Source: Acidimicrobiia bacterium
Lineage (GTDB): Bacteria; Actinomycetota; Acidimicrobiia; Acidimicrobiales; SZUA-35
Assembly (NCBI GenBank): GCA_029863385.1
Contig: JAOTVU010000007.1
Span: forward strand, 1 to 56,804
DNA: 56,804 nucleotides
Direction of reading: 5' to 3'
Shown here: piece by piece, positions 8,714-15,746 of the stretch
How the letters are laid out: the number at the start of each line of letters is the position of its first letter
How positions within the stretch are numbered: position 1 is the stretch's first letter
Notes under the pieces: model-generated
Database searches by the model: none
The model's input: only the letters and a program-made list of their open reading frames with translations
What the model was told of the DNA's origin: nothing
Program-made: the position numbers and the translations under genes

Positions 8714-9214
8714 TCAAACGAGCGTGGTCGAGAGCTCCGGACTGCGGGCGAGCGTCTGGAACACAACACAATAACGTTCGGTGAGCTTCAGGAGGGTGGC
8801 GAGCTGTTCATCGCCGGCGTCAGTGTCGAGATCGAAGGCGACACGGATGGATCGAAAACCGACCGGGGCGTCCCTGGCCACGGCAAGAGTGCCGCGCACA
8901 TCGAGGTCACCCTCGGCCCGGACGGCGCCGCGCTGGATCTTGATGCCGAGCGAGGTGGCCACGGCGTTGAGCGTCACCCCGGCGCATGCCACCAGCGCCT
9001 CGAGCAACATGTCGCCCGAGCACAATGAGAGGCCGTCGCCGCCGGTGGCGGGATGAAGGCCGGCCTTTGCCATTGCCGATCCCGTCTTGACCGAGCAGGT
9101 GATCCCGCCGCCGAGTTCGCCTTCGGCCTCGAGGGTGATGACCGCCGTTTCGGGATCGTCCCGGTACTGCGCCTTCAGCGGTTCCTGGACGGCGCGCAGC
9201 TCGTCAAGCTCCAT
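8714..9214 (-). CDS. OsmC/Ohr-family protein with both redox cysteines
   Basis: A 166-residue OsmC-fold protein. The two cysteines expected for thiol-dependent hydroperoxide reduction are present: C77 in LEALVACAG on the central helix and C149 in TERYCVVFQT. There is an additional C65. These proteins work as homodimers in the cytosol, reducing organic peroxides with lipoyl or dithiol partners. Of the three OsmC proteins in this window it is the only one keeping the second cysteine. The ATG has a weak upstream site. It is followed by the sulfatase remnant. Confidence 0.85.
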   Translation of the reverse strand: MELDELRAVQEPLKAQYRDDPETAVITLEAEGELGGGITCSVKTGSAMAKAGLHPATGGDGLSLCSGDMLLEALVACAGVTLNAVATSLGIKIQRGAVRAEGDLDVRGTLAVARDAPVGFRSIRVAFDLDTDAGDEQLATLLKLTERYCVVFQTLARSPELSTTLV

Positions 9215-9242
9215 GACTCGACACTACACCACACCGTTGTAC

Positions 9243-9605
9243 TCAACGAGCGACGAGCCACGCTACTCGCCGGCGGGAGGCGATGTAGTGGGCGACGATC
9301 AGCAAGGCGATCAACGCGGCGACACCGGAGTGGCCGGCGACGGCATACCCAGCCATTCCTGCCCCGAGGATGGTGAGTTCGACGGCGAGCCGAATCAGGC
9401 CGGACACCTCGACCGGAGCCGCCCCCGAGCGGCTGGGATCATCACGAACGTTGAAAACCCCCCAGCCGACGGCGGCGACGACCGGGACGGCGACGATGGC
9501 GAACACCCGCGTCGGTCCCGATGCAATAGTCCAGGCGCCCAGTGCCAGTCCGCCGAGAGCCGCGAGTTCGAGCCCGAACCGCAGCGCCAGGTTCCAGGAC
9601 GCCAT
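9243..9605 (-). CDS. YrdB-family (DUF2568) small membrane protein
   Basis: A 120-residue protein with four hydrophobic segments: LALRFGLELAALGGLALGAW, FAIVAVPVVAAVGWGVF, IRLAVELTILGAGMAGYA and VAALIALLIVAHYIA. An FNVRDDPSRSG loop lies between the second and third. The N-terminal NLALRFxLEL and the W-G-x-F-x-x-R-D-D-P loop are the family signature. Function is unknown. The start overlaps closely with the end of the DinB remnant 20 bases upstream, suggesting the two were once co-transcribed. Confidence 0.8.
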   Translation of the reverse strand: MASWNLALRFGLELAALGGLALGAWTIASGPTRVFAIVAVPVVAAVGWGVFNVRDDPSRSGAAPVEVSGLIRLAVELTILGAGMAGYAVAGHSGVAALIALLIVAHYIASRRRVAWLVAR

Positions 9606-9625
9606 GCTCGGTGGCGGATTCGAGT

Positions 9626-9958
9626 TCACCGGATCATCTCGCCGAGCGCAGCGAAACGCAGCATGTGCGCCTGGCCGGCGTGCAGGGTGTATTCGTGAAT
9701 GATCTTGACCAGGGTCGCCTGTAGTGAGCGGCCGTGACCGAGACCTTTGGAGGTCAACTCCGGCATCGACGCGACGACGGAGTCGGCACGCTTCGACCAC
9801 GTGGCCATCTTCTCCGCATCCAGGTCACGGAGCTTCCGCAGGAACTCGTGACGCTGGTACGACAGCCAGGATTCGAAGAACGCCCGAGGCTCGAGGTGGC
9901 TATCCGGTTCACGCCAGGCCGTGAAGTCGACATCGGCAAGAGATTCGAAAGTTACCAG
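9626..9958 (-). pseudogene. DinB/DUF664-family protein lacking its N-terminus
   Basis: An open frame of 110 codons follows a stop at 9959-9961 and matches the C-terminal two thirds of DUF664 DinB-like proteins. It has ADVDFTAWREPD, then WLSYQRHEF, ending with TLVKIIHEYTLHAGQAHMLR, the last metal-binding helix with its HEYxxHxGxAxxLR signature. The first helix, with the initial metal histidine (the LVRHLA-type segment, about 50-60 residues), is missing. No good start codon exists after the stop; the first ATG (MATWSK) would leave only 60 residues. A truncated gene is more likely than a short functional one. Confidence 0.6.
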
Positions 9959-9999
9959 TCAACGCTACCAGCCGGCACCGGGCCGAGGCCGAGGCCCAG

Positions 10000-11289
10000 T
10001 CAGGCGTCGATGTCGGACGTTACATCGAGGGCCTCGTTGAAAGCAGGAGGGGTGACGGCGGTTCGGTCGGCCAACAGCTGCCGTTCGGTCGGTCTGACCG
10101 TAAGCTCCGAGTCTAGGTAGTCGGCCAGGGCCTCCTCATTGCTGACTTCACGTTCGAGGCGCTGGGCCATGAAGTAGCGGTGTTCCAGGATCTCGTGAAA
10201 GATCTCGGCCGGTTCGAGCCGTTCGCCGAGCTTGGCGGGAATGGACTCGAGCATCGGTTCATAGACATTGGCCAGCCATCGTGCGGCCGCCACTGCGGCC
10301 GGAATCGAGCGGCCCGAGTCGCGTTCGAGCCAGACCTGGTAGCCGGCGATGTCGGCGAGCAGCCGGCGAGCCTGGTTTTCCTGCACCTCGAGCCCGGTTC
10401 GCCGCCGTAGCTCGCGGGCATGATGGCCCTCATCGACCAACACCGGTTTGATTCGCAGGCTGGTGCCATCGCGGCTGATCGAGAGTTCCTCGACGTCGAA
10501 CCCGAGATCGTTGATCCTCCGCACTCGCCGCTCGATGCGCCACTGCTCGGCGAAGTCGAACTTGTCGGTGCGGGTCAGCTCGTCCCACAGCTCGTCGTAG
10601 CGGATTCGGAGATGATCGGCCAGATCGTAGGGGTCGAAGTCCTCCGGGATTCTCCCCTGGGCCTGCAGATCGAGGATGCCGCCGATGATGTTCTCCTGGG
10701 CGATGTCGAGGTCGTAGAAGCGCATCGCATCGCTGATCGAGGTCTCCCAGTCCGACGTCTCGGCATCGACCAGGTAGGCCATCATCCCGCCGGCATCACG
10801 TCGGAACAGGATGTTGGACAGCGAGCAGTCACCCCAGAAGATGCCGTCGAGGTGCAGCCGCACCAGCAGCACGACACCGGCGTTCAGCAGCTTGTCGGTG
10901 ATCCCGAACTCCCCCCGGCCGATGATGTACCAGTAGGGGAGGGAGAAGTCGAGGTAGCGGGTGATGAGCATGGCCCGGTCCAGGGGGCCGAGGCCGGTGA
11001 CGACGCCGATCGGATCGACCGTCGGCAGATGGTGCTCCTGCATCCGCTTCAGGATGTCGTACTCCGCCTTTGCCACTCCCGGTTCGGTTTCCTTGAGTGC
11101 GTACACCTTGTCGTCGTATCGGACGAAGCGCACGATATGGCGGCTGATGCCGTGCGCCATCTTGACGAAGCGGGGGTGGTTCCACGTCTCGAGCGGCTCG
11201 CCCCAGGGCAGGTCGAGGAAGTCGGGGTGTCCCTGTTTGGTCACGATCTCGAACTCGGTGTCGAGGCCCGGTTGCTGTTCGTCGGTCAT
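10000..11289 (-). CDS. DUF4032 protein with a lipopolysaccharide-kinase-like domain
   Basis: A 429-residue cytosolic protein. The N-terminal half (about residues 25-230) resembles the small-molecule kinase fold. It has YALKETEPGVAKAEYDIL (a K...E pair), HLDGIFWGDCSLSNILFRRD (an HxD...DxxN catalytic-loop equivalent where D replaces the usual HGD) and YLVDAETSD (a DFG-like metal site). The second half (about 240-400) is the actinobacterial DUF4032 region (QWRIERRVRRINDLGFDVEE, GYQVWLE). Substrate is unknown; a kinase role is an inference. It is monocistronic, with the DinB remnant immediately downstream. Confidence 0.8.
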   Translation of the reverse strand: MTDEQQPGLDTEFEIVTKQGHPDFLDLPWGEPLETWNHPRFVKMAHGISRHIVRFVRYDDKVYALKETEPGVAKAEYDILKRMQEHHLPTVDPIGVVTGLGPLDRAMLITRYLDFSLPYWYIIGRGEFGITDKLLNAGVVLLVRLHLDGIFWGDCSLSNILFRRDAGGMMAYLVDAETSDWETSISDAMRFYDLDIAQENIIGGILDLQAQGRIPEDFDPYDLADHLRIRYDELWDELTRTDKFDFAEQWRIERRVRRINDLGFDVEELSISRDGTSLRIKPVLVDEGHHARELRRRTGLEVQENQARRLLADIAGYQVWLERDSGRSIPAAVAAARWLANVYEPMLESIPAKLGERLEPAEIFHEILEHRYFMAQRLEREVSNEEALADYLDSELTVRPTERQLLADRTAVTPPAFNEALDVTSDIDA

Positions 11290-11314
11290 TGAATCGCACC
11301 CTACAAGGTACGCA

Positions 11315-11935
11315 TCACCGGCAGACGATCTCGAAACTGCCCGTCTCGGTTGCGATCACTGCGCCCGAGCCGACCTCCTCGGCCTCGAAGGTGGCCTGTC
11401 CGGTGGCCATACCATCCGCGAGTTGCCACGAGTCGACCGAACCCAGACCGCGATCGACCGACGCGAACCAGCGGGTTCCCTCATCGAGGAGGTCGAGATT
11501 GACGATCGGGGCCTGGAGGCCCTCCTCCTCCCAGTTGGTGACGGGTACGCCGAAGTTGATCTGTGTCGCCGCATCCGGGCTGCCGGCCTGGGCCGCGGAG
11601 CCGTCGGCCGCAACGGCGAACGAGCCGAAGATGAGGTTGTCGAGGCTGTTGCAGCCGTTCAGCCCGTCCGGCGGCATCTCGAAGGTGTCGGAGCCGATCG
11701 TCACCCGGGCGTAGTTTCCGGACGCGTTGTCGTCGCCGGACCCTGCGCTCGAATCATCGGTCTCCGCCCTGTCGGTGACCGACGCGTCGTCGGCAGGCGT
11801 CGAGGTCGGCTCCTCGTCCGAGGATGATCCTCCGCAGCCGCTGATGGCACCAAGTACAACGAGTGCGACAGTCGCTTCTCGCAGCAGCCGCCAGGCTTGG
11901 CTCCGATCCTCGACCGGGCTTCTTGAGCGAGACAT
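11315..11935 (-). CDS. Putative lipoprotein
   Basis: 206 residues with a long charged N-terminus, hydrophobic stretch and lipobox AISGC, so membrane-anchored outside the cell. An acidic Ser/Asp/Thr linker of about 50 residues leads to a compact domain with two cysteines (LNGCNSLDN and the C-terminal FEIVCR), probably disulfide-linked. GAAGGAGAA precedes the ATG. It lies 25 bases upstream of the DUF4032 gene on the same strand and could be co-transcribed with it. The family is not recognised. Confidence 0.68.
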   Translation of the reverse strand: MSRSRSPVEDRSQAWRLLREATVALVVLGAISGCGGSSSDEEPTSTPADDASVTDRAETDDSSAGSGDDNASGNYARVTIGSDTFEMPPDGLNGCNSLDNLIFGSFAVAADGSAAQAGSPDAATQINFGVPVTNWEEEGLQAPIVNLDLLDEGTRWFASVDRGLGSVDSWQLADGMATGQATFEAEEVGSGAVIATETGSFEIVCR

Positions 11936-12046
11936 GTCCGTTCTCCTTCAGATCGCGAAGGGACCGTGACGTACCACCCGCGCCACCTCCCGTGGGCGAC
12001 ATCATAGCCCGCGTCCTAGACGCCCCAGTCGAACGCCGGAACCCGC

Positions 12047-12157
12047 TCAGAAGAGGGCGTCGAGATCATCGGCGAGGTCGACGATCCCGAGGACGGTGAC
12101 GGTCGCACCATTGCGATCGTGCCGGGCTCGTAGGCCGTTCAGGTGCAGATCTCGCAT
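12047..12157 (-). CDS. Short reading frame, possible gene remnant
   Basis: 36 codons from an ATG. The open frame extends upstream without a start codon to 12238, overlapping the end of the flavin monooxygenase. Read in full it gives a protein-like sequence (TVAYRWAFDDPEHN, then QMRDLHLNGLRARHDRNG, VTVLGIVDLADDLDALF) with high G/C third positions. That looks like the C-terminus of a real protein whose beginning has been lost. I do not recognise the family, and a complete gene of 36 residues is doubtful. Confidence 0.25.
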   Translation of the reverse strand: MRDLHLNGLRARHDRNGATVTVLGIVDLADDLDALF

Positions 12158-12185
12158 CTGACAGGATTGTCGGTTGTGCTCGGGA

Positions 12186-13442
12186 TCATCGAACGCCCAC
12201 CTGTACGCGACGGTCGAGGTGGGAATGGAGCAGGCGGCTCAGTTCGGCGCTGTCCCGAACGGTCCCGTCGATGTAGCTGGAGCGCCGCCTCCGAAGCACG
12301 GGATGACCGACGACGAAGATCCCGGGTGCGTCATCGACCATGCCACCGTCGTGTCGGATGCGCCCTCGTCGATCGAAGACGGGAAGCCGGAGCCAGGACA
12401 GGTCGGGTCGGTAGCCGGTGGCGAAGACGATCGACCGGATTCCTGCCTGTCGAAGGTCCCGTTCGAGCACGGGCTTGGAGGTTGCGACCGCCGTGGGCGG
12501 GAGCCGCTCCGGAGGCCCGAGATCACCCTCCAGGCCGGCTCCGGCGGCCCACTCGTCGAGGCGGCTGAGCAGCCGGTTGGCCTTCAGATCGGCCAGCGCA
12601 CAGATGTTGGGTAGCGAACCGGAGAACTGAGCGGTGTCGCCGACGATGCCGACCAACCGACCCACGACGGCAACTCCGTGGTCGGCGAGGGTGTCCAGGT
12701 CGATCGATCGACCCGACCGGCTCCCGATGAGTTGGGGCGACGGAAGGTTCCGTGCTCGGACGATGTCGTCGATCTCATTGTGGCGCTCGTCGAGGATGCC
12801 GGCCCGGTCGGTCCACCAGAAGATGTCGCGGCCACGGTAGGTGCGGGGCAGCCGAACGTGTTCGCCGACCGAGAGCGTCACCGGTCGGCCGGACCGGTGG
12901 ATCTCCTCGGCCAGCTGAGCGCCCGTGGCCGAGGCTCCGACCACCAGCACGCCTCCTTGTTCGAGATCCGCCGGGTTCCGGTAGGTCAGCGGGGTGAGAA
13001 CGGCGATGCCTGGTGGTACATCGTCTGCGACCGGGGGCACCGCAGCGAGGTTGCAGGCGCCGGAGGCGACGACCACCGCGCGGCAGCGCCAGTGGTCGCG
13101 GTCGGTTCTCACCTCATAGCCGTCGCCGGTGGCGGTCACCGCGGTCACGGTCGTACCGGTCTGCACCGGCGCCGAGATGGCCGTCGAGTACCGGTCGATG
13201 AACGCCGCCACCTCCGATGCCGAGGCGTGGCCGTCGGGGTCGGGCCCGTTGTAGGCGCGGCCCGGGAGACGGGTCATCCAGTTGGGGGTGAGTAACCGGA
13301 GCGAGTCCCAGCGCTCGGTCCGCCATGAGTTCGCAATCTCACCGCGCTCCACGACGACGTGGTCGATCGAGCGCTCGGTGAGACGGCGACTCATGGCGAG
13401 ACCGGCCTGGCCGGCCCCGATGATGACGGCCGTGGTTCTCAT
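12186..13442 (-). CDS. Flavin-containing monooxygenase, CzcO/YUCCA-like
   Basis: 418 residues with two dinucleotide-binding motifs: FAD site VIIGAGQAGLAMSRRL at the N-terminus and NADPH site GGVLVVGASATGAQLAEEI near residue 165, plus the late ATGYRPDLSWL motif. It fits single-component flavoprotein monooxygenases that oxygenate N, S or carbonyl carbons; the substrate is unknown. It is the last gene of the leftward OsmC - methyltransferase - OsmC - monooxygenase cluster, 31 bases after the preceding stop, so probably translated from the same transcript. A methyltransferase plus a soft-nucleophile oxidase suggests modification of a small thiol or amine, which is only inference. Confidence 0.85.
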   Translation of the reverse strand: MRTTAVIIGAGQAGLAMSRRLTERSIDHVVVERGEIANSWRTERWDSLRLLTPNWMTRLPGRAYNGPDPDGHASASEVAAFIDRYSTAISAPVQTGTTVTAVTATGDGYEVRTDRDHWRCRAVVVASGACNLAAVPPVADDVPPGIAVLTPLTYRNPADLEQGGVLVVGASATGAQLAEEIHRSGRPVTLSVGEHVRLPRTYRGRDIFWWTDRAGILDERHNEIDDIVRARNLPSPQLIGSRSGRSIDLDTLADHGVAVVGRLVGIVGDTAQFSGSLPNICALADLKANRLLSRLDEWAAGAGLEGDLGPPERLPPTAVATSKPVLERDLRQAGIRSIVFATGYRPDLSWLRLPVFDRRGRIRHDGGMVDDAPGIFVVGHPVLRRRRSSYIDGTVRDSAELSRLLHSHLDRRVQVGVR

Positions 13443-13473
13443 GGTGGTTGCCCCCGCTCGGCAGCGACCGGGC

Positions 13474-14034
13474 TCAGGCGACCTCGACAGTGATGGCCGT
13501 CGGGTTGGTCACGATGTCGAAGACGGCGGATCGCTTCTGCGACTGGGCCACGAGGGCCCGGATGTCGTCGCTCGAGGCGTCGGCGTCGATGTCGAATCGG
13601 ACACGGATGCCCTCGAAGCCGTTGCGGACGGATGGGTCGGCGCCAAGGATCCCGAGCACGTTCATGTCGCCTTCCAGGGTTGCAGTGACGGACCGCAGCT
13701 GGATCTCCCGGTGTTGGGCCACGGCGGCGACGCCGGCGGTGAGGCAGCCGGCCAGGGCTGCCAGGACCGTTTCGACCGGGGTGGCCCCCAGGTCCTGGGA
13801 GGCGAAAACCTCCGGGTGGTCGATCTCGAAGGTGAAGGCCTTCCGGTGCTGGTGTTCGGCGCCGAGGCCGGAGAACCCTTCGATGGTGGACGTGCTGTGG
13901 GTGCCGTGCACCCAGCGGCATCTGGCCCGCCAGGTGAAGGCCGCGGCCTCGGGGGCTTCGCTCAACGCCTGTCGGGCTCCGAGCAGGGCCTCGGTGTTGA
14001 CGCCGTTGTCGACGGGTGTGTCGGTGATGGTCAT
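13474..14034 (-). CDS. OsmC-family protein lacking the second redox cysteine
   Basis: 186 residues with the OsmC core: HPEVFASQDLGATPVETVLAAL, then AGCLTAG carrying the first cysteine (C97). The position of the second cysteine is replaced (SQKRSAVFDIV). It therefore should not work as a two-cysteine peroxidase; members of this type have no established activity. The start is ATG 14034, preceded by AGGAGC at the usual distance. Its leader contains a triple imperfect 20-bp repeat. It sits between a SAM methyltransferase and a flavin monooxygenase on one strand. Confidence 0.82.
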   Translation of the reverse strand: MTITDTPVDNGVNTEALLGARQALSEAPEAAAFTWRARCRWVHGTHSTSTIEGFSGLGAEHQHRKAFTFEIDHPEVFASQDLGATPVETVLAALAGCLTAGVAAVAQHREIQLRSVTATLEGDMNVLGILGADPSVRNGFEGIRVRFDIDADASSDDIRALVAQSQKRSAVFDIVTNPTAITVEVA

Positions 14035-14048
14035 GGCATTGCTCCTGT

Positions 14049-14107
14049 CTTGGTTTTCGGTTAGAGGCTTGGTTGTGGGTATGGGGTCTTGGTTGTCGGT
14101 ACGAGGT
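14049..14107 (-). repeat. Three imperfect tandem repeats of about 20 bp in the OsmC leader
   Basis: On the plus strand, units starting CTTGGTTTTCGGT (14049), CTTGGTTGTGGGT (14068) and CTTGGTTGTCGGT (14088) follow each other directly. On the transcribed strand this is an (A/C)AACCAAG repeat immediately before the ribosome-binding site of the downstream OsmC gene. It could be a repeated operator, an RNA-binding leader, or simple slippage. Confidence 0.6.
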
Positions 14108-14131
14108 ATTGATCCGGGGGTGCGCCAACGG

Positions 14132-15007
14132 TCACGGTCGCCGGGCCCAGGCGATGACGAACTCACCCGGGACCCGGTAGGAACCGGACCCGGTCCGGTG
14201 GCCGGCAAGGGATTCGAGATACTCCCGTTCGGCCCCGGCTCGGGTCGGTTGGTCGAAGTGGGCGTAGGCCAGGGCGACGGGCCCGCCGAGGAACGCGGCC
14301 CCGATCACCTCGTCGTCGTCGGCGTAGCAGAGCTCGGTCGACAGGCGCTCGTCACCGATGTCGACGAAGCCGGCCTTGCGGAGAAGGGAGGTGAGCGCGC
14401 CCGGTGCGCCCAGGGCGAAGAACAGCGGGCAGACGTCGCTGGCCACCCGCCTTTCGACGACGCCGAACAGCTCGGCCCAGCCGCACCGTCGTCGTTCGCC
14501 CCAGACCGAGACCGCAATCCGCCCGCCTGGGCGGAGGACACGGTGCATCTCGGCTACGGCCCGCATCGGATCAGGCACATACATCAGTCCGAGTGAACAG
14601 AGCGCCCGGTCGAACGGGCCGTCCACGGCCAGCTCCTCGGCACCGCATCGCACAGAGCGGATGTTGGTGAGGCCGGCCCATCGGGCCCGGGCCTCGACCG
14701 CGGCCACCATGGCCGGTGACAGGTCGGTGGCGGTGACGTCACCCGATCGGTGGCCGCCGACAGGGATTGCGGCTGCAGCACCTGTCGCCGGGCCGGGATA
14801 TGCCACGGATGCGGCGGCCGGCAGGGTGATCATCCCGGTTCCGCAGGCCACGTCGATGACGTCGTCTCCCGGCGTCAGGTCCGCGTGGCGGAGTAGAAGG
14901 GCGTGAGCCGGTGCCAGCTGACGGGACCAGAAGCGTTCGTAGTCGGCTACGGCCCGGTCCCAGCCTCGTCGCTGCACGAGACGGTGGCGCCTTGCATCCA
15001 TCATCAC
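14132..15007 (-). CDS. Class I SAM-dependent methyltransferase (UbiE/ArsM-like fold)
   Basis: 291 residues. Motif I VIDVACGTGMITLPAA binds the SAM methionine part, DLSPAMVAAVEARA gives the acidic ribose contact, and LYVPDPMRAVAEMHRVLRPGGRIAVSVWG is the post-motif III region. A 25-residue Pro/Gly/Ala insertion separates motif I from the second strand. The C-terminal half (ELFGVVERRVASDVC..., LLRKAGFVDIGDERL) is the substrate lid. Its ATG overlaps the stop of the upstream OsmC gene, a sign of translational coupling. Substrate unknown. Confidence 0.85.
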   Translation of the reverse strand: MMMDARRHRLVQRRGWDRAVADYERFWSRQLAPAHALLLRHADLTPGDDVIDVACGTGMITLPAAASVAYPGPATGAAAAIPVGGHRSGDVTATDLSPAMVAAVEARARWAGLTNIRSVRCGAEELAVDGPFDRALCSLGLMYVPDPMRAVAEMHRVLRPGGRIAVSVWGERRRCGWAELFGVVERRVASDVCPLFFALGAPGALTSLLRKAGFVDIGDERLSTELCYADDDEVIGAAFLGGPVALAYAHFDQPTRAGAEREYLESLAGHRTGSGSYRVPGEFVIAWARRP

Positions 15008-15588
15008 CCTTCACCGCCTCCAGTGACCCGTCGTGATGCGAGACGGGTTGCCGGCACGGGCCGTGTGATCGAGTCGAGCACGGGGCTGAGCCGGTCCGCC
15101 TCGCCGATCAAGCGGTCGATCACGTCGGCCGGAGCCGGACTGTCGATCTCGACCCGGTATCGGATTTCCAGGAAGCCCGGAGGGTTGGAGGCTTCGGGGT
15201 CGAGCATGCCGGCGAGCTCGGAGTCCGTCTCCACCTCGACCCGGATCCGATCGACCGGGATCCGGTGGTGAGCGGCTCGGAGCCGGTATCCCATGGTCAG
15301 GCAGCTACCGAGCGCTGCTCGCAGCAGTGCGCTCGGGCTGGGTCCGGTGTCGTGTCCGCCGAGTGCAGGTGTGAGGTCGGTCTTGACAACGTGGTCGCGC
15401 TCGCGACTCTCGCATCGGAGTGCGTCGACGAGTGTCGTCGTCGAGACCGAGGTCGATCGACCGAACCCGGGCTTGCGCTTCACGGCACCCTCCAGGCGGG
15501 CGAGTGCCCGTCCGACGGGTTCATCGTGCAGCCACAGGGTTGAGCGGTGGGCGGGGTGGTTGAAATCCTGAGAGGCGGTGTCGGCCAT
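15004..15588 (-). CDS. OsmC-family protein, first gene of a four-gene cluster
   Basis: 194 residues from the ATG at 15588. The OsmC core is seen in GPSPSALLRAALGSCLTMGYRL (first Cys) and IRVEVETDSE, but the second cysteine position reads ADRLSPVLDSI, so there is no disulfide-forming partner. It starts the leftward operon with a methyltransferase, a second OsmC and a flavin monooxygenase. It is divergent from the AAA/LuxR regulator, and a perfect palindrome lies in the shared intergenic region, so regulation by that protein is plausible. An alternative upstream ATG at 15624 lacks a ribosome-binding site. Confidence 0.8.
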   Translation of the reverse strand: MADTASQDFNHPAHRSTLWLHDEPVGRALARLEGAVKRKPGFGRSTSVSTTTLVDALRCESRERDHVVKTDLTPALGGHDTGPSPSALLRAALGSCLTMGYRLRAAHHRIPVDRIRVEVETDSELAGMLDPEASNPPGFLEIRYRVEIDSPAPADVIDRLIGEADRLSPVLDSITRPVPATRLASRRVTGGGEG

Positions 15589-15670
15589 GGGTTGATCCTG
15601 AAGTGCCCGAGCGGGTGGTGTCATCGGGCGGCGACCCGATTTCGAGCTGGTCGCCACCTCAGAGCTGGAT

Positions 15671-15718
15671 CTGAGGTACCTCAGGCCCGATCTGAGGTAG
15701 GGCACCCGATGCCGGGTG
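15671..15718. promoter_or_regulatory. Palindromic operator candidate between OsmC operon and LuxR regulator
   Basis: A perfect 14-bp palindrome CTGAGGTACCTCAG (15671-15684) is followed exactly 21 bp later by a repeated half-site CTGAGGTAG (15692), two helical turns away. Directly after comes a hairpin CACCCG-ATGC-CGGGTG (15703-15718). The position, just upstream of the LuxR gene and about 85 bp before the OsmC start, suits a dimeric regulator controlling both promoters. Confidence 0.6.
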
Positions 15719-15746
15719 GCGCTTTGTGGTCGAGACTGTGGGTGCG

